From assembly GCA_019677205.1 (NCBI GenBank), contig JAAMXY010000443.1:1-14877 (forward strand): 14,877 bases of DNA, read 5' to 3'. Each line of letters begins with the position of its first letter. Positions within the stretch are counted from its first letter, which is position 1. This document shows positions 1 through 8,500 of the stretch, piece after piece. The notes beneath the pieces were generated by a model. That model was not told the DNA's origin and did not search any database. It was given only the letters and a program-made list of their open reading frames with translations. A program made the position numbers and the translations under genes. Source of the stretch: Pinguiococcus pyrenoidosus. Taxonomy: Eukaryota; Sar; Pinguiophyceae; Pinguiochrysidales; Pinguiochrysidaceae.

Positions 1-154
1 TTCCGCGCTAGCTACAGCCTCCTCGCCATTCCGCCTAGCGTCGCCACTGGCAACGACTCACCTGCGCCTCCTTGCGCGGCGTCTACCGCGTCAGACATTT
101 GAGCCAGGATGCCCCTGGTGTATGTGGGAATCGATTCCTCGCTTCTCCATCTCC

Positions 155-1093
155 CTAGATTGCGCACCACCATGGTGCGACGAGGGCCCGAATCATCGTC
201 AAATCCTCGGTTGTGGCGAAAAGGGGCCAGAGACATGGAGCTCCAGATCCCTCGCGACTGCTGGTGACCACGTGGGGCTCCGGCAGGCCCCTTGCCGTCG
301 CCCAAGCTGCTCGAACTTGATGGGGGGGCAGGACGTCGAAGAGGTCGCCGATGAGCACGGCGTTGCCCATGGACTCGAAGATGCCGATGGGGGCTCCGGG
401 AAGCTCCTCTTGCATTGCTCTGCCTATATATTGGCAGATATCCGGACGCTTACCTATCAGGGCCTGGAGTTGCGGATGCGCGTCCGCACACGCCTCGTTG
501 GGCATCGCCAGCCAGCGTGCGACGCCCGGGCAGTCGGTCCGAAGGGTCGGTGCAGTGGCCGCAATAGCCTCCGGCGGGGCTGCAAGAACATGCTGGAGCA
601 TCGTCTGCACTCCGGTAGCTGCTGGATCATGAAGCCGGTCCAGAGAGGCGATTCCCACTTTCGGGTAGGGCGACTTCGCGTGTGCCTTTCGGTACGGCGG
701 AAGCGCGCCTTGAGCCGTCGGAAGTCCGTGAAGGGGAGCCGGAAGCGAAGAAACCGCTGAGTCCGTGGCAGGGGCTGCCTGCTGAGCTATAGGAGGCGGA
801 TGGAGGGCTTCCGAAATCGCCTTTTCAACTTCTTCATCACGAATCCGTTTCTTCGCCTGGAAGAGGCCATCGTCCGTGAGGCGCCCGGCCTCAACCATAC
901 GGCGAAGACGCGGTGGCGTGGGTACGGCCGCTATGGCAGCTTCCTCCGCCTTCCTCTTCCGTGTCTCCGGGGTGTCCGGAGTGGTCGGAGAAGTAGCGGG
1001 GGGTAGGATCCCGGGCGTTTCCGCATCGGCGGAACCGCCGCCTCCTAGGGTACTGCCGCGCGTCGCGTTCGTCGTGGATGTTGGAGAAGACAT
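155..1093 (-). CDS. Unrecognised proline/alanine-rich protein (312 aa)
   Basis: I do not recognise this protein. The frame is open upstream to 1180, but that codon is GTG; the first ATG is at 1093 and opens a 312-residue product. The first ~135 residues look disordered: Ser/Thr/Pro/Gly-rich, then a basic RKRK cluster (a possible nuclear localisation signal), a charged predicted helix around DEEVEKAISEAL, and more Pro/Ala-rich linker. Residues ~150-270 look more folded, with helix-like stretches such as PQLQALIGKRPDICQYIGRAM. No catalytic motif, signal peptide or membrane segment is visible. A run of seven Cs in the coding strand (+ strand Gs at about 322-328) precedes the last ~55 residues. 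Those residues look less protein-like, so a frameshift or missed terminal intron is possible. It is divergent to the SHMT gene, and at least 154 bp lies downstream within the window. It could be a lineage-specific nuclear protein or a fragment of a larger gene. Confidence 0.45.
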   Translation of the reverse strand: MSSPTSTTNATRGSTLGGGGSADAETPGILPPATSPTTPDTPETRKRKAEEAAIAAVPTPPRLRRMVEAGRLTDDGLFQAKKRIRDEEVEKAISEALHPPPIAQQAAPATDSAVSSLPAPLHGLPTAQGALPPYRKAHAKSPYPKVGIASLDRLHDPAATGVQTMLQHVLAAPPEAIAATAPTLRTDCPGVARWLAMPNEACADAHPQLQALIGKRPDICQYIGRAMQEELPGAPIGIFESMGNAVLIGDLFDVLPPHQVRAAWATARGLPEPHVVTSSREGSGAPCLWPLFATTEDLTMIRALVAPWWCAI

Positions 1094-1463
1094 GGGTGGA
1101 TAGGTTAGGTTCTGCAAAACGCTTAAACTCGCTCGCCAAATCGATCGACAAACAACCGCAGCCACTCTTCTCAGATCCACTTTACCCTTCCGAAACCCTC
1201 CGGAGTCCTTCGGACACCTCCGGCCTTCGTGAACCGAACTTCAGAACTCTCACGCATCTGGGCTGTAACATAAATGAATCATTCTTGAGAACGTTTCAAA
1301 GGGAAGCACACAAACCAGTCATGTCTACCTAATCATGTCTGTCCGCCGGTTCAAGCAAAGATCAAATTCCCGCCAGAAACACAAGTCACGCAGCGAAGCG
1401 CAAAGTCCGCGCGGAGGACTGTCCGTTCTTTTTTTGTCAACGTTCTGAGAACGGCGCCTGAAG
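1094..1463. promoter_or_regulatory. Divergent promoter spacer between the orphan gene and SHMT
   Basis: This 370-bp spacer separates two outward-facing start codons and must hold both promoters and 5' leaders. It contains an interrupted palindrome cgttct-g-agaacg (1441-1453), inside a 12-mer aacgttctgaga (1439-1450) that recurs in the KATNIP/EF-hand spacer. A reverse-oriented core agaacgtt lies at 1288-1295. A T-run (about 1428-1435) precedes the palindrome. No convincing TATA box or credible extra ORF was seen. Confidence 0.5.
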
Positions 1464-3443
1464 ATGTGGAGATCAAGACTGTGGCTGCAGACCAGAAGCG
1501 TGGGCCATCGGTAAGGCGCCTGGGTGCACTCTCCTTGTGTGGTCCGCATTCCTCTCATCCGCTTCTGCTGCTGAAGGACGATCACGAGCGAGACGCGGCT
1601 CTGGGCGGAGCGCTTGAACGACAGCCTCGTGAACACCGATCCGGAGCTCCACAGCATCATTGAGGTTGGGAGAGATGCGCTCGGTCTCCAAGCCAAGTGC
1701 TTGCCATCCCTCACCCGCTCGATCGTCTCTTCGAAGGATGAGAAGGGCCGGCAGCGGGATTCCATCGTGCTCATCGCGTCCGAGAACTACACGTCCAAGT
1801 CGGTGTTTGACGCGCTCGGAAGCGTCATGAGCAACAAGTACAGCGAAGGATATCCAGACCAGCGGTACTACGGCGGCAACGAGCACATCGACCGGGTCGA
1901 GACGCTCTGTCAGCGACGGGCGTTGGAGGCCTTCGATCTCGATCCTGAAAAGGTATGCCACCGTGCCCGACAAGCGCCCCAAGGCATCAGCGACTGACCA
2001 ACGACTGTGCGGCATCGTGGCGCTAGTGGGGAGTGAATGTCCAGTCCTTGAGTGGTTCGCCGGCCAACTTTCAGGCGTACACCGCCGTTCTAGGTAGGTC
2101 GTCACGCTGCTACCTCTGCGATCGTGCGGCTCGGAGCCATGGCTTGATCTTGGTCTTGATCTTGGTCTTGGTCTTGGTCTTGGTCTTGGTCTTGGTCTTG
2201 GTCTTGGTCTTGGTCTTGGTCTTGGTCATGCTCATGAGCTTGTGTGCATCCGATTTCAGCGCCACATGACCGGATCATGTCTCTGGACTTGCCCCACGGT
2301 GGCCATCTGAGCCACGGGTATCAAACGGACACCAAGAAGATCAGCGCCGTCTCCACCTATTTTGAGACCTTCCCGTACCGGCTTGACGAAAGCACCGGCA
2401 TCATTGACTACGATGCTCTGGAAGCGAATGCCAAGCTGTTCCGGCCAAAGCTCATCGTCGCTGGGGCCAGCGCCTATGCGCGCCTCATCGACTACGAACG
2501 CATGAAGGCCATTGCCGACGCGCACAACGCTTATCTGCTGTCCGACATGGCCCACATCAGCGGGCTGGTCTCCGCGAAGGTCATCCCCAGCCCCTTCGAT
2601 CACAGCGACATCGTCACGACGACGACGCACAAGTCCCTCCGTGGGCCTCGCGGGGCGATGATCTTCTACCGCAAGGGTCTTCGGAGCGTGGACAAGAAGG
2701 GAAACGAGATCCACTACGACCTCGAGGACAGAATCAACTTCGCGGTCTTCCCCGGACTTCAAGGGGGACCCCACAACCACACCATCGCCGCTCTGGCCAC
2801 CTGCCTGAAGCAGGCGAATGCGGCGGACTTCAAGACCTACCAGAAGCAGGTGGTCGCGAACGCGAAGGCGCTCGCCGCCGCTCTTGACAGCAAGGGGTTC
2901 GCGCTTGTCGGAGGGGGCACGGACAACCACTTGGTCTTGGTCGATCTCAAGAAGAGTCGCAAGATTGACGGAGCTCGCGTCGAACGAGTCCTGGAATTGT
3001 GCAACATCGCTTGCAACAAGGTTCGTGCCGACCCGAGCAGCGCTGATCGCCTCCGGGTTCGTTGGCTCAGTCCAGCCTGCCTCTTTCTCCTCCCTCCTTT
3101 CTCAATCTAGAACACGGTGCCGGGAGACAAGAGCGCGCTGACGCCGGGCGGGATCAGGATCGGCACCCCCGCCGCGACCACTCGCGGATTCACCGAGGAG
3201 GATTTCGTGCGCGTTGCCGACTACGTCGAACGTGCTGTGGACATCGCCCTACGCATCAAGGCGGAGACGGGGAAGATGTCGGGCTTCCGGCAGGCCTTGT
3301 CCGATCCCACAGCTGCGTTGCAGCGTTTTCCTGAGCTGCAGGCGCTTCGTGACGAGGTGACAGCCTTCAGCAGGGGATTTCCGACCATTGGCTTCACCGA
3401 GGAGGAGGCGCCGGATGTGGCCGAGGCGGTGCAGACAGCGTAG
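1464..3443 (+). CDS. SHMT: Serine hydroxymethyltransferase, probably mitochondrial form, five exons
   Basis: This PLP enzyme interconverts serine plus tetrahydrofolate with glycine plus 5,10-methylene-THF. Exons: 1464-1510, 1577-1952, 2027-2093, 2260-3020, 3111-3443; introns of 66, 74, 166 and 90 bp all begin GT and end AG and preserve the frame, giving 527 residues. Family signatures appear in order: [73 protein letters not shown] (PLP-binding lysine about K288), [10 protein letters not shown] and [14 protein letters not shown]. The tiny first exon is inferred: the main reading frame has no ATG ahead of the conserved region, and splicing from 1464 adds an Arg-rich, acid-free start ([16 protein letters not shown]) that resembles a mitochondrial presequence. 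The ATG has A at -3. Family assignment is certain; the first exon and compartment are inferred. Intron 3 (2094-2259) carries a hexanucleotide repeat. Confidence 0.95.
2143..2226 (+). repeat. (CTTGRT)14 hexanucleotide repeat inside SHMT intron 3
   Basis: There are fourteen uninterrupted 6-bp units. The first three alternate cttgat/cttggt/cttgat and the remaining eleven are cttggt. The array fills about half of the 166-bp intron between SHMT exons 3 and 4. Because the unit is a multiple of three, retained-intron RNA would read a Leu/Val dipeptide run before meeting a stop. A related TTGG-rich array in the same sense orientation lies in SNRPG intron 1. Confidence 0.95.
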
Positions 3444-3450
3444 TTTTGAG

Positions 3451-3465
3451 CAGCAGCAGCAGCAG
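3451..3465 (+). repeat. (CAG)5 trinucleotide run in the SHMT 3' region
   Basis: Five CAG units begin seven bases after the SHMT stop codon, preceded by one GAG. It is a short microsatellite with no evident function. Confidence 0.85.
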
Positions 3466-3632
3466 ACTTTGGCCCGAGGTTTTGAGGTCGGCAGTGGTGG
3501 TCGCGAAGCTCCCCTCCAAAGAGGATTCGCATGGGAAGGCGGCGAATGACGCGTCCATAGCGCGTGCGAAAGGGGGTCTTGGGGGAGCGGATTCGAGCAG
3601 CAGAAGCTCTCATCCCTCACAGGATTCAGTTC

Positions 3633-3650
3633 AAAAGATACAGATCTTTT
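3633..3650. terminator. Inverted repeat aaaagat-acag-atctttt, possible shared 3'-end element
   Basis: Perfect 7-bp arms flank a 4-nt loop. Because it is an inverted repeat, each strand shows an A-rich arm followed by a T-rich arm. It lies in the convergent spacer, 190 bp after the SHMT stop and 92 bp after the SNRPG stop. A role in 3'-end formation for both genes is inference from position and symmetry only. Confidence 0.3.
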
Positions 3651-3741
3651 CGACGCTGCGTCTGCTTCTCTTGCTCGCAATCCATGATGTGCATCAGCAT
3701 TGGCTCCGCTGCTTTTCTCAGACGGAGGCGAATCGCGGCGA

Positions 3742-4345
3742 CTAGCGGTTTACGGGTTCCAAGCACTCGAATTGCACCACGCTATTTCCTCTGACGACCA
3801 CCATGCCGAGGTCTTCATCTGGTGCAAAACATTAGAAAAGGGACGTTAGCGGCCAAAGATGTAGCCCAAGCCTTCGAACTTGCGTCCTTACCGCTTCCAG
3901 CAGCCTTGCAGTTGTCCAGCACGATGTTCTAGGAAAGAAGAATGGGGAGAGCATCTTGTTAGCACGGCGCAACCAGCAACAGAAAGAGCGGGCACATCCA
4001 GACCGGGCACATCCAGCCACACTTGCGACGAGTCAATTGTCGTCCCAAGAACACCACACAGCAGCAATACACTCCACGCCTCATGGCAAGTGACCCACCG
4101 CCCCGACATATCATAGCCAAAACTCCAAAAAAAACATCCACGTCCAAACCCAAACCCAAACCCAAACCCAAACCCAAGACCAAGACCGAATCCAAAGGAA
4201 GACAAAGCCCCCCGAAACCAAACTCGGCTCGCACCATGAACTCGTCAAAGCCGCGCAAACGCCCCGTGACCTGCCGATTGCCGTTCAGCTTCAGCGACAG
4301 CTGCTTGTCCATGAAGGTGCGCAGCTGCGGCCCCTTCTTACTCAT
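3742..4345 (-). CDS. SNRPG: Small nuclear ribonucleoprotein G (Sm protein G), three exons
   Basis: Sm protein G is one of seven Sm proteins that form the ring on U1, U2, U4 and U5 snRNAs; it acts in snRNP assembly and pre-mRNA splicing in the nucleus. In transcription order the exons are 4345-4235, 3928-3892 and 3818-3742; introns are 306 and 73 bp. The spliced product is 74 residues, close to the usual ~76. Exon 1 starts [20 protein letters not shown] and ends at the Sm1 segment GFDEFM. The 37-nt second exon supplies [12 protein letters not shown], and exon 3 supplies the Sm2 segment [11 protein letters not shown] and the stop. All three are needed for a complete Sm fold, which supports both junctions. 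The ATG has G at -3. The gene is convergent with SHMT and divergent from the proteasome gene. Intron 1 is the longest in the window and carries a GGGTTT array. Confidence 0.94.
3989..4016. repeat. Short direct repeat in SNRPG intron 1
   Basis: The 13-mer cgggcacatccag occurs at 3989-4001 and again at 4004-4016, a 15-bp period. It lies in the 3' half of SNRPG intron 1 and does not overlap an exon. It is probably a small slippage duplication. Confidence 0.7.
4144..4187 (-). repeat. (GGGTTT)n array with GGTCTT flank in SNRPG intron 1; G-quadruplex-capable
   Basis: On the transcribed sense (-) strand, ggtcttggtctt runs into gggttt units. Five GGG tracts (complementary CCC at 4149-4151, 4155-4157, 4161-4163, 4167-4169 and 4173-4175) are spaced by exact 3-nt loops. 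This satisfies the canonical G-quadruplex pattern, and the G-rich strand is the one present in the pre-mRNA. The flanking ggtctt units match the unit of the SHMT intron repeat. Confidence 0.9.
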
Positions 4346-4730
4346 GGCGAAACAACGGTCACGCGCGCACACAGCCCGCGCGTCCACTCCTCAAAGTGCC
4401 GGCGCCGTCGAGGCCGCAGACTGGTCGAATGATGAAATGAAGAGTTTCGTGGAGCGCGGAGCGCGGATCCAAACTCCAAATTTGGAATTTGGGTACCGCA
4501 GATACTGAGGTGACGGCGGCCTGAAGGGTGGTACCGCTTTCAGGGTTCGGGGGAATGATGATCATAAAAGTCGCCGCGGTTCGACTTTTCGAGTTCGACG
4601 GAACATGGGGTCAGCTGACCCAGTTTCGATCTGCGCCGATCTTCTTTCAAAACGCGTCGACGCTGCGCCACACCGGGTGGTGCGTCTCGGAGACCGATCG
4701 ACCAGCGCGCGAGGAACTTGACCAGAGAGC
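4346..4730. promoter_or_regulatory. Divergent promoter spacer between SNRPG and PSMB2
   Basis: This 385-bp spacer between two outward-facing starts contains a hairpin-capable inverted repeat (aaaagtcg at 4566-4573, cgactttt at 4582-4589, 8-nt loop). It also has a perfect 14-bp palindrome gggtcagctgaccc (4608-4621) and an A/T-rich palindrome ccaaatttgg near 4477-4486. Such symmetric sites suit regulation in both directions, but no factor can be named from sequence. I see no additional gene. Confidence 0.5.
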
Positions 4731-5474
4731 ATGGATTCCAGCATCGGCATCCAGGGAAAAGAGTACGTTGTGTCCTCAAAGCGAGCATGTCTCGCTTCGC
4801 GACCCCCTCACAACCCTTGTTCGCGCCGCAGCTTCGTGATCTTGGCCGCGGACGGCAGCGCAAGCCAGGGCGGATTCCTCATGTACAGAAAGGATGTCGA
4901 CAAGGTACTGCATCTGGAAGCACTGACGAAAATGAAGTGAAGCCAAAACCGCCCACAAAGGTTGGGTCTCATGTTGTGTCGCGTTTCTGCGCATCAGATA
5001 CTGCCGATGTCCGAGAAGCAGATCCTGGCCACCGTGGGCTCCGCGTCGGACCGCGAAGTCTTCTCGGAGTACATTCAGAAGAACCTGCGCCTCTACGAGC
5101 TGGAGAACCAGATCCACATGAGCACCTTCGGACTGGCCAACTTCATCCGCAAGGAGCTGGCCATCGCGCTGCGGAGGGCGCCGTACCAAACCAACCTTCT
5201 GCTGGGCGGAACCGACGACAGCGAGGGGCCCGCGCTCTTTTGGATTGACTACCTCGCCACGCTCCAGAAGGTGAAGTTCGGCGCTCACGGGTACGGCGCC
5301 TTCTTTGTGCTGTCGATTCTGGACAAGGAGTGGAAGGAGGACCTCACCGAGGAGGAGGCCTTGGACGTGCTGCGAAAGTGCATCGCCGAGATCCACACGC
5401 GCCTCGCCTTGGCAGCGCCAGAGTGGACAGTGAAGGTGGTAGACAGCAATGGCATCCGCGTTGTGGAGCTCTAG
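4731..5474 (+). CDS. PSMB2: Proteasome subunit beta type-2 (beta4), three exons
   Basis: This is a non-catalytic beta subunit of the 20S core proteasome. Exons: 4731-4762, 4832-4904, 4998-5474; introns are 69 and 93 bp. The product is 193 residues, against ~200 for the family. Splicing at ga|gtacgt joins IGIQGK to DFVILAADGSAS, restoring the beta-fold start that reading through intron 1 would break. Later matches include ILPMSEKQILATVGSASDRE, FSEYIQKNLRLYELEN, PYQTNLLLGG, EGPALFWIDYLATL, AHGYGAFFVLSILD and a C-terminus ending VVDSNGIRVVEL. The protein begins directly at the fold with no propeptide and lacks an N-terminal catalytic Thr, as expected for beta4. The start ATG has A at -3 and G at +4. 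The stop lies only 51 bp from the convergent KATNIP stop. Both introns are multiples of three, and intron 1 contains no in-frame stop. Confidence 0.95.
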
Positions 5475-5525
5475 ATGTGCGACTGCAGGCGGCGTTGGCA
5501 ACTCGACCACTACAACTGCTCCTTT

Positions 5526-8500
5526 CTATGCCTTGCCCGTAGTGGGTCTCTTGTCTAGATCTGTCACTGCTGAGCTTTCTGTGGGGTCTTTCCTCGCATA
5601 GTGCCGCACTTTCCCTTCGTCGACCATCAGAATGTCCTGGTCTGATCTCCTAGCCCGCGGCGACGAGAAGCCGCCTCCGCGTCCATGCTGATGGAATTGG
5701 ATGACATTCTCGCTGGCCTTCCCGTCCGACGCAGACAAGATTCCTTGATAAAGCAGCACGTGGTCCAGGTAGATGCTGATGTCTTTGACCCCGCGCGACG
5801 GTGTCTTCGAGTAGTTCCGAATCCGAATCTGCTGGATCTCAATCGGCTCGTCCAGCGCGATCACAACCTCATTCTCCGAGGTCTGGTTCGGCTGAGCACG
5901 GACAAGGGTTGCAGCTTTCGGAGCCAACCAGCCGACGCCGGGGCTTGGGCCTGGCAGCACCAGATTGCCCGGCACCCGAGGGTCTCTCTGCCCGAGAATG
6001 GCAAGGGAGTGTGGGATGGCAAAGACCTGCGACGGGTGCACGTACAACCTCCTGCCGCCCTTGGTGACGACGCTGATGGCGTCCAAGCCAATGTAGTAGT
6101 CGTCGCCAAGGCTGCTGTGTAGCACCAGGCGAATGAGGAGGCCGGAGGGAGCATGCTGCGTCTCCCACAGCTGGTCGAAATGCACGCCGGAAGCGCTGGG
6201 CAGCCGCGCTTCCGGTGATCTGATCGTGCGGACGACGGGGCAGAACCTGACGACTTGGCAGAAGTCCCAAGAACCCAGCCTGTTGTCTGGACCGACTCCA
6301 GGCGCGGGACGCAGGGTAGCCGTCCTGATCGCATTTCCATCGCAGATGATCGTGATGCTCTTCGCGCCTCGACAGGTATCCTCTCGAGTCTTGTTGTAGT
6401 TCCAGAATGCAAGGCCGCTCAGAGCGCTCGGGACAGGAAGCGTCACGGTCATCGTGTGTCTCCTGCCCTTCTCAAACGGGATCAACCACATGTCCTCCTC
6501 GGCACTGGTGACGTTCCGCATGCTGATCAAGTTCTCCATCTTCCGCCGATCGCCGGCACGTCCAGCGCTGCTCAAGTCGCGCGGATCACAGACAAGCTGC
6601 GAGGGCTGCAACGGCAGGATCATGTCCGCTTCGTCCAGAAGGCAAAATCCACAGAGCCCGCAAAAGTGCTCGTCCCCCCACGTGCTCGTAATCTCAATCC
6701 TCACTTCCGTCGCTGTGAGAATCTTCGGATCCTCAAGACGAAGGGCGCTAGCGCACTTTGTGGACACCAGCGCTTTGCAGCTCTTCGCGGGGGTAGGGCT
6801 GCTGGCAATGTTGACTGATGAGTCGCTGTCCAGCAGTCGATCCAGACTGAGACTGGTCTTCTCCAGCACGGAGCTTTCGCAGCTCGACGCGTCTGCGACA
6901 GGCACCCCTACTGGATCCCTCGCTCGCTTCTCCTTGGATGCTTCCTGTGCTGAGACAAACGCTGCTGATTCCTTCTGGTTCGCCAGCAGCGAAGGGCCGA
7001 TCTTCCCTGGGTAGAAAGAGGTGGGGGAATGCAGGTAGCTGCTGTTTGCTGCGGAAACCTCACTGAGCTGCTCCAAGCTGTCGGTGCGGTGCACGCGCGG
7101 TTGAGGACTCCGCGTCGGTGCCGCAGGCAGCAGCCCGGGGTCTGCGTGCTTCTTCGATTGCTGGTCGAAGGCAAGCGCCGCATCCAGGGCGTCCAAATCG
7201 AGATCTGACGCAATGGAGACGTCTTCCACTTTCGCTTCGCAACGTAAGTTCGCCTTGCACATCGCGTCGTTCCTTGTTGGCGCCTTCTTCTCCTCAGCTT
7301 TCGCAGTCGGTGCTTCGTCTCGGTGCTTGCCGATGCCCTGCACGTCGTTGCCGATGCCTTGCCCGTCGTTGCCGATGTCCAGTTCGGCGACTTTCTCGTC
7401 TTCGCGCTCGGTGGATGTCTTGACACTTCCCAGGTCGCTCGGCCCACCTCTCGATCGTCTGCCTCGGCGTTGCCTCACCTTGGAGGAGCCACGACCTGGC
7501 GATGGCGGAGACAGATCTGCTTTCTCGACGCTCTTTGCCTCGGTCGGGGGCTTGGCTTCTGGTGACCGAGCGTGGTGGTCAAGAAGTTGCTTGGCATGGA
7601 CTTCTTTCCCAACATGCCTGCTTTCCTGCTGAGGCGGTGTGGATCCCGAGCCCCACCCGATGGGCGTCACACGCTCGCCGTCGACAGCCAGATCGCCTTC
7701 CCATACTGTGGCTCCGTCGACCGCCACAGCGGCATATCTTGCGCACATGTCTTGACTGCCATTGGCGTTCACCACTCGGAGAAGATTGGCCTCTGCCGGA
7801 ACGCTCAGCTCTATGCGCAGGGGTTCACTGTTGGTCAACCTTTCAGACCACTGGGTTGCCACCTGCAAGTCGCTGTTTCGCAACTGTATCAAATCCGAGA
7901 TACCTCTGCTTTGCAGCGGTGTTGGGTCGAGGCCCCGGAAGAGTCTGACGGCTTCGACGTCCAGCGACGTCTCTCCTTTCTCCGAAGAGCTTAGAATGGC
8001 CAGCCGCCTCAAGGCGACGACATTCGAGACACCCCACGTGGAGTAGAGCGTGAGTTCGACGACCTGCCGAACCCTTGTCGACTCGAGTGAAGGAGCCGAA
8101 CGGCCCTTGCTAGGCTCTGTCTCTTCCAGTTTGTGGGTGCTTGTGCTCTTGGAGTGTTCCTCCAGAGCGAGGCCCCGTAGAAGAGATTCAATTGGCGACC
8201 CAGCCCTGTTGACTCTGGTGGAAGCTGATCCAGGATCCTTCGAGTCCTTCGAGAGAGCCTGCTCAAGCCTTGAGAGGAGCTGCACCTTCTGCTTCTTTCC
8301 CAGCTGGCCTATCGCAGACATCAGGGCATCCTCGAGATTTGCAGAAGACAAGATGGAGCTGATGCTGCTGTCCAAGCGACGACTCCTGGCGTCCGTAGCT
8401 TGTCCCGGCCTCGTGTCCTGCTGCCCGTGCAAGTCCACCGCAAACCCTTGCGTATTGGCGACCTGCCGTGGCTTCCGCCGCTCTTCCTCTACCTTCGACA

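Larger units (their letters stand above)
3444..3741. other. Convergent 3' spacer between SHMT and SNRPG
   Basis: This 298-bp spacer separates two stop codons facing each other and should hold both 3' UTRs and both cleavage/polyadenylation sites. It contains a short (CAG)5 run (3451-3465) just after the SHMT stop and an inverted repeat (3633-3650). An open frame through the spacer on the + strand lacks an ATG and has low-complexity Ser-rich composition, so I do not call a gene. Confidence 0.6.

Noticed and set aside
1094-1180. N-terminal extension of the orphan protein to 1180
   Set aside because: The codon there is GTG, not ATG; the first ATG is at 1093.
2033-2269. Leu-Val repeat protein
   Set aside because: It is SHMT exon 3 read into intron 3; the LV run is the translated CTTGGT microsatellite.
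1473-2930. Two - strand frames of 210 and 224 codons opposite SHMT
   Set aside because: Both overlap conserved SHMT exons, and the protein sequence is Val/Arg/Asp-rich with no domain features.
4144-4187. Interstitial telomere or chromosome-end sequence (CCCAAA repeats)
   Set aside because: Only about five units, embedded in an intron, with a mixed ggtctt flank. It looks like a microsatellite rather than a telomere remnant.
3959-4387. 142-residue protein beginning like Sm protein G
   Set aside because: It is SNRPG exon 1 read into its intron; the true second and third Sm exons are downstream and complete the fold.
4776-5510. 244-codon open frame on the - strand opposite PSMB2
   Set aside because: It mirrors the GC-rich third positions of the PSMB2 exons, crosses its introns, and has no family resemblance.
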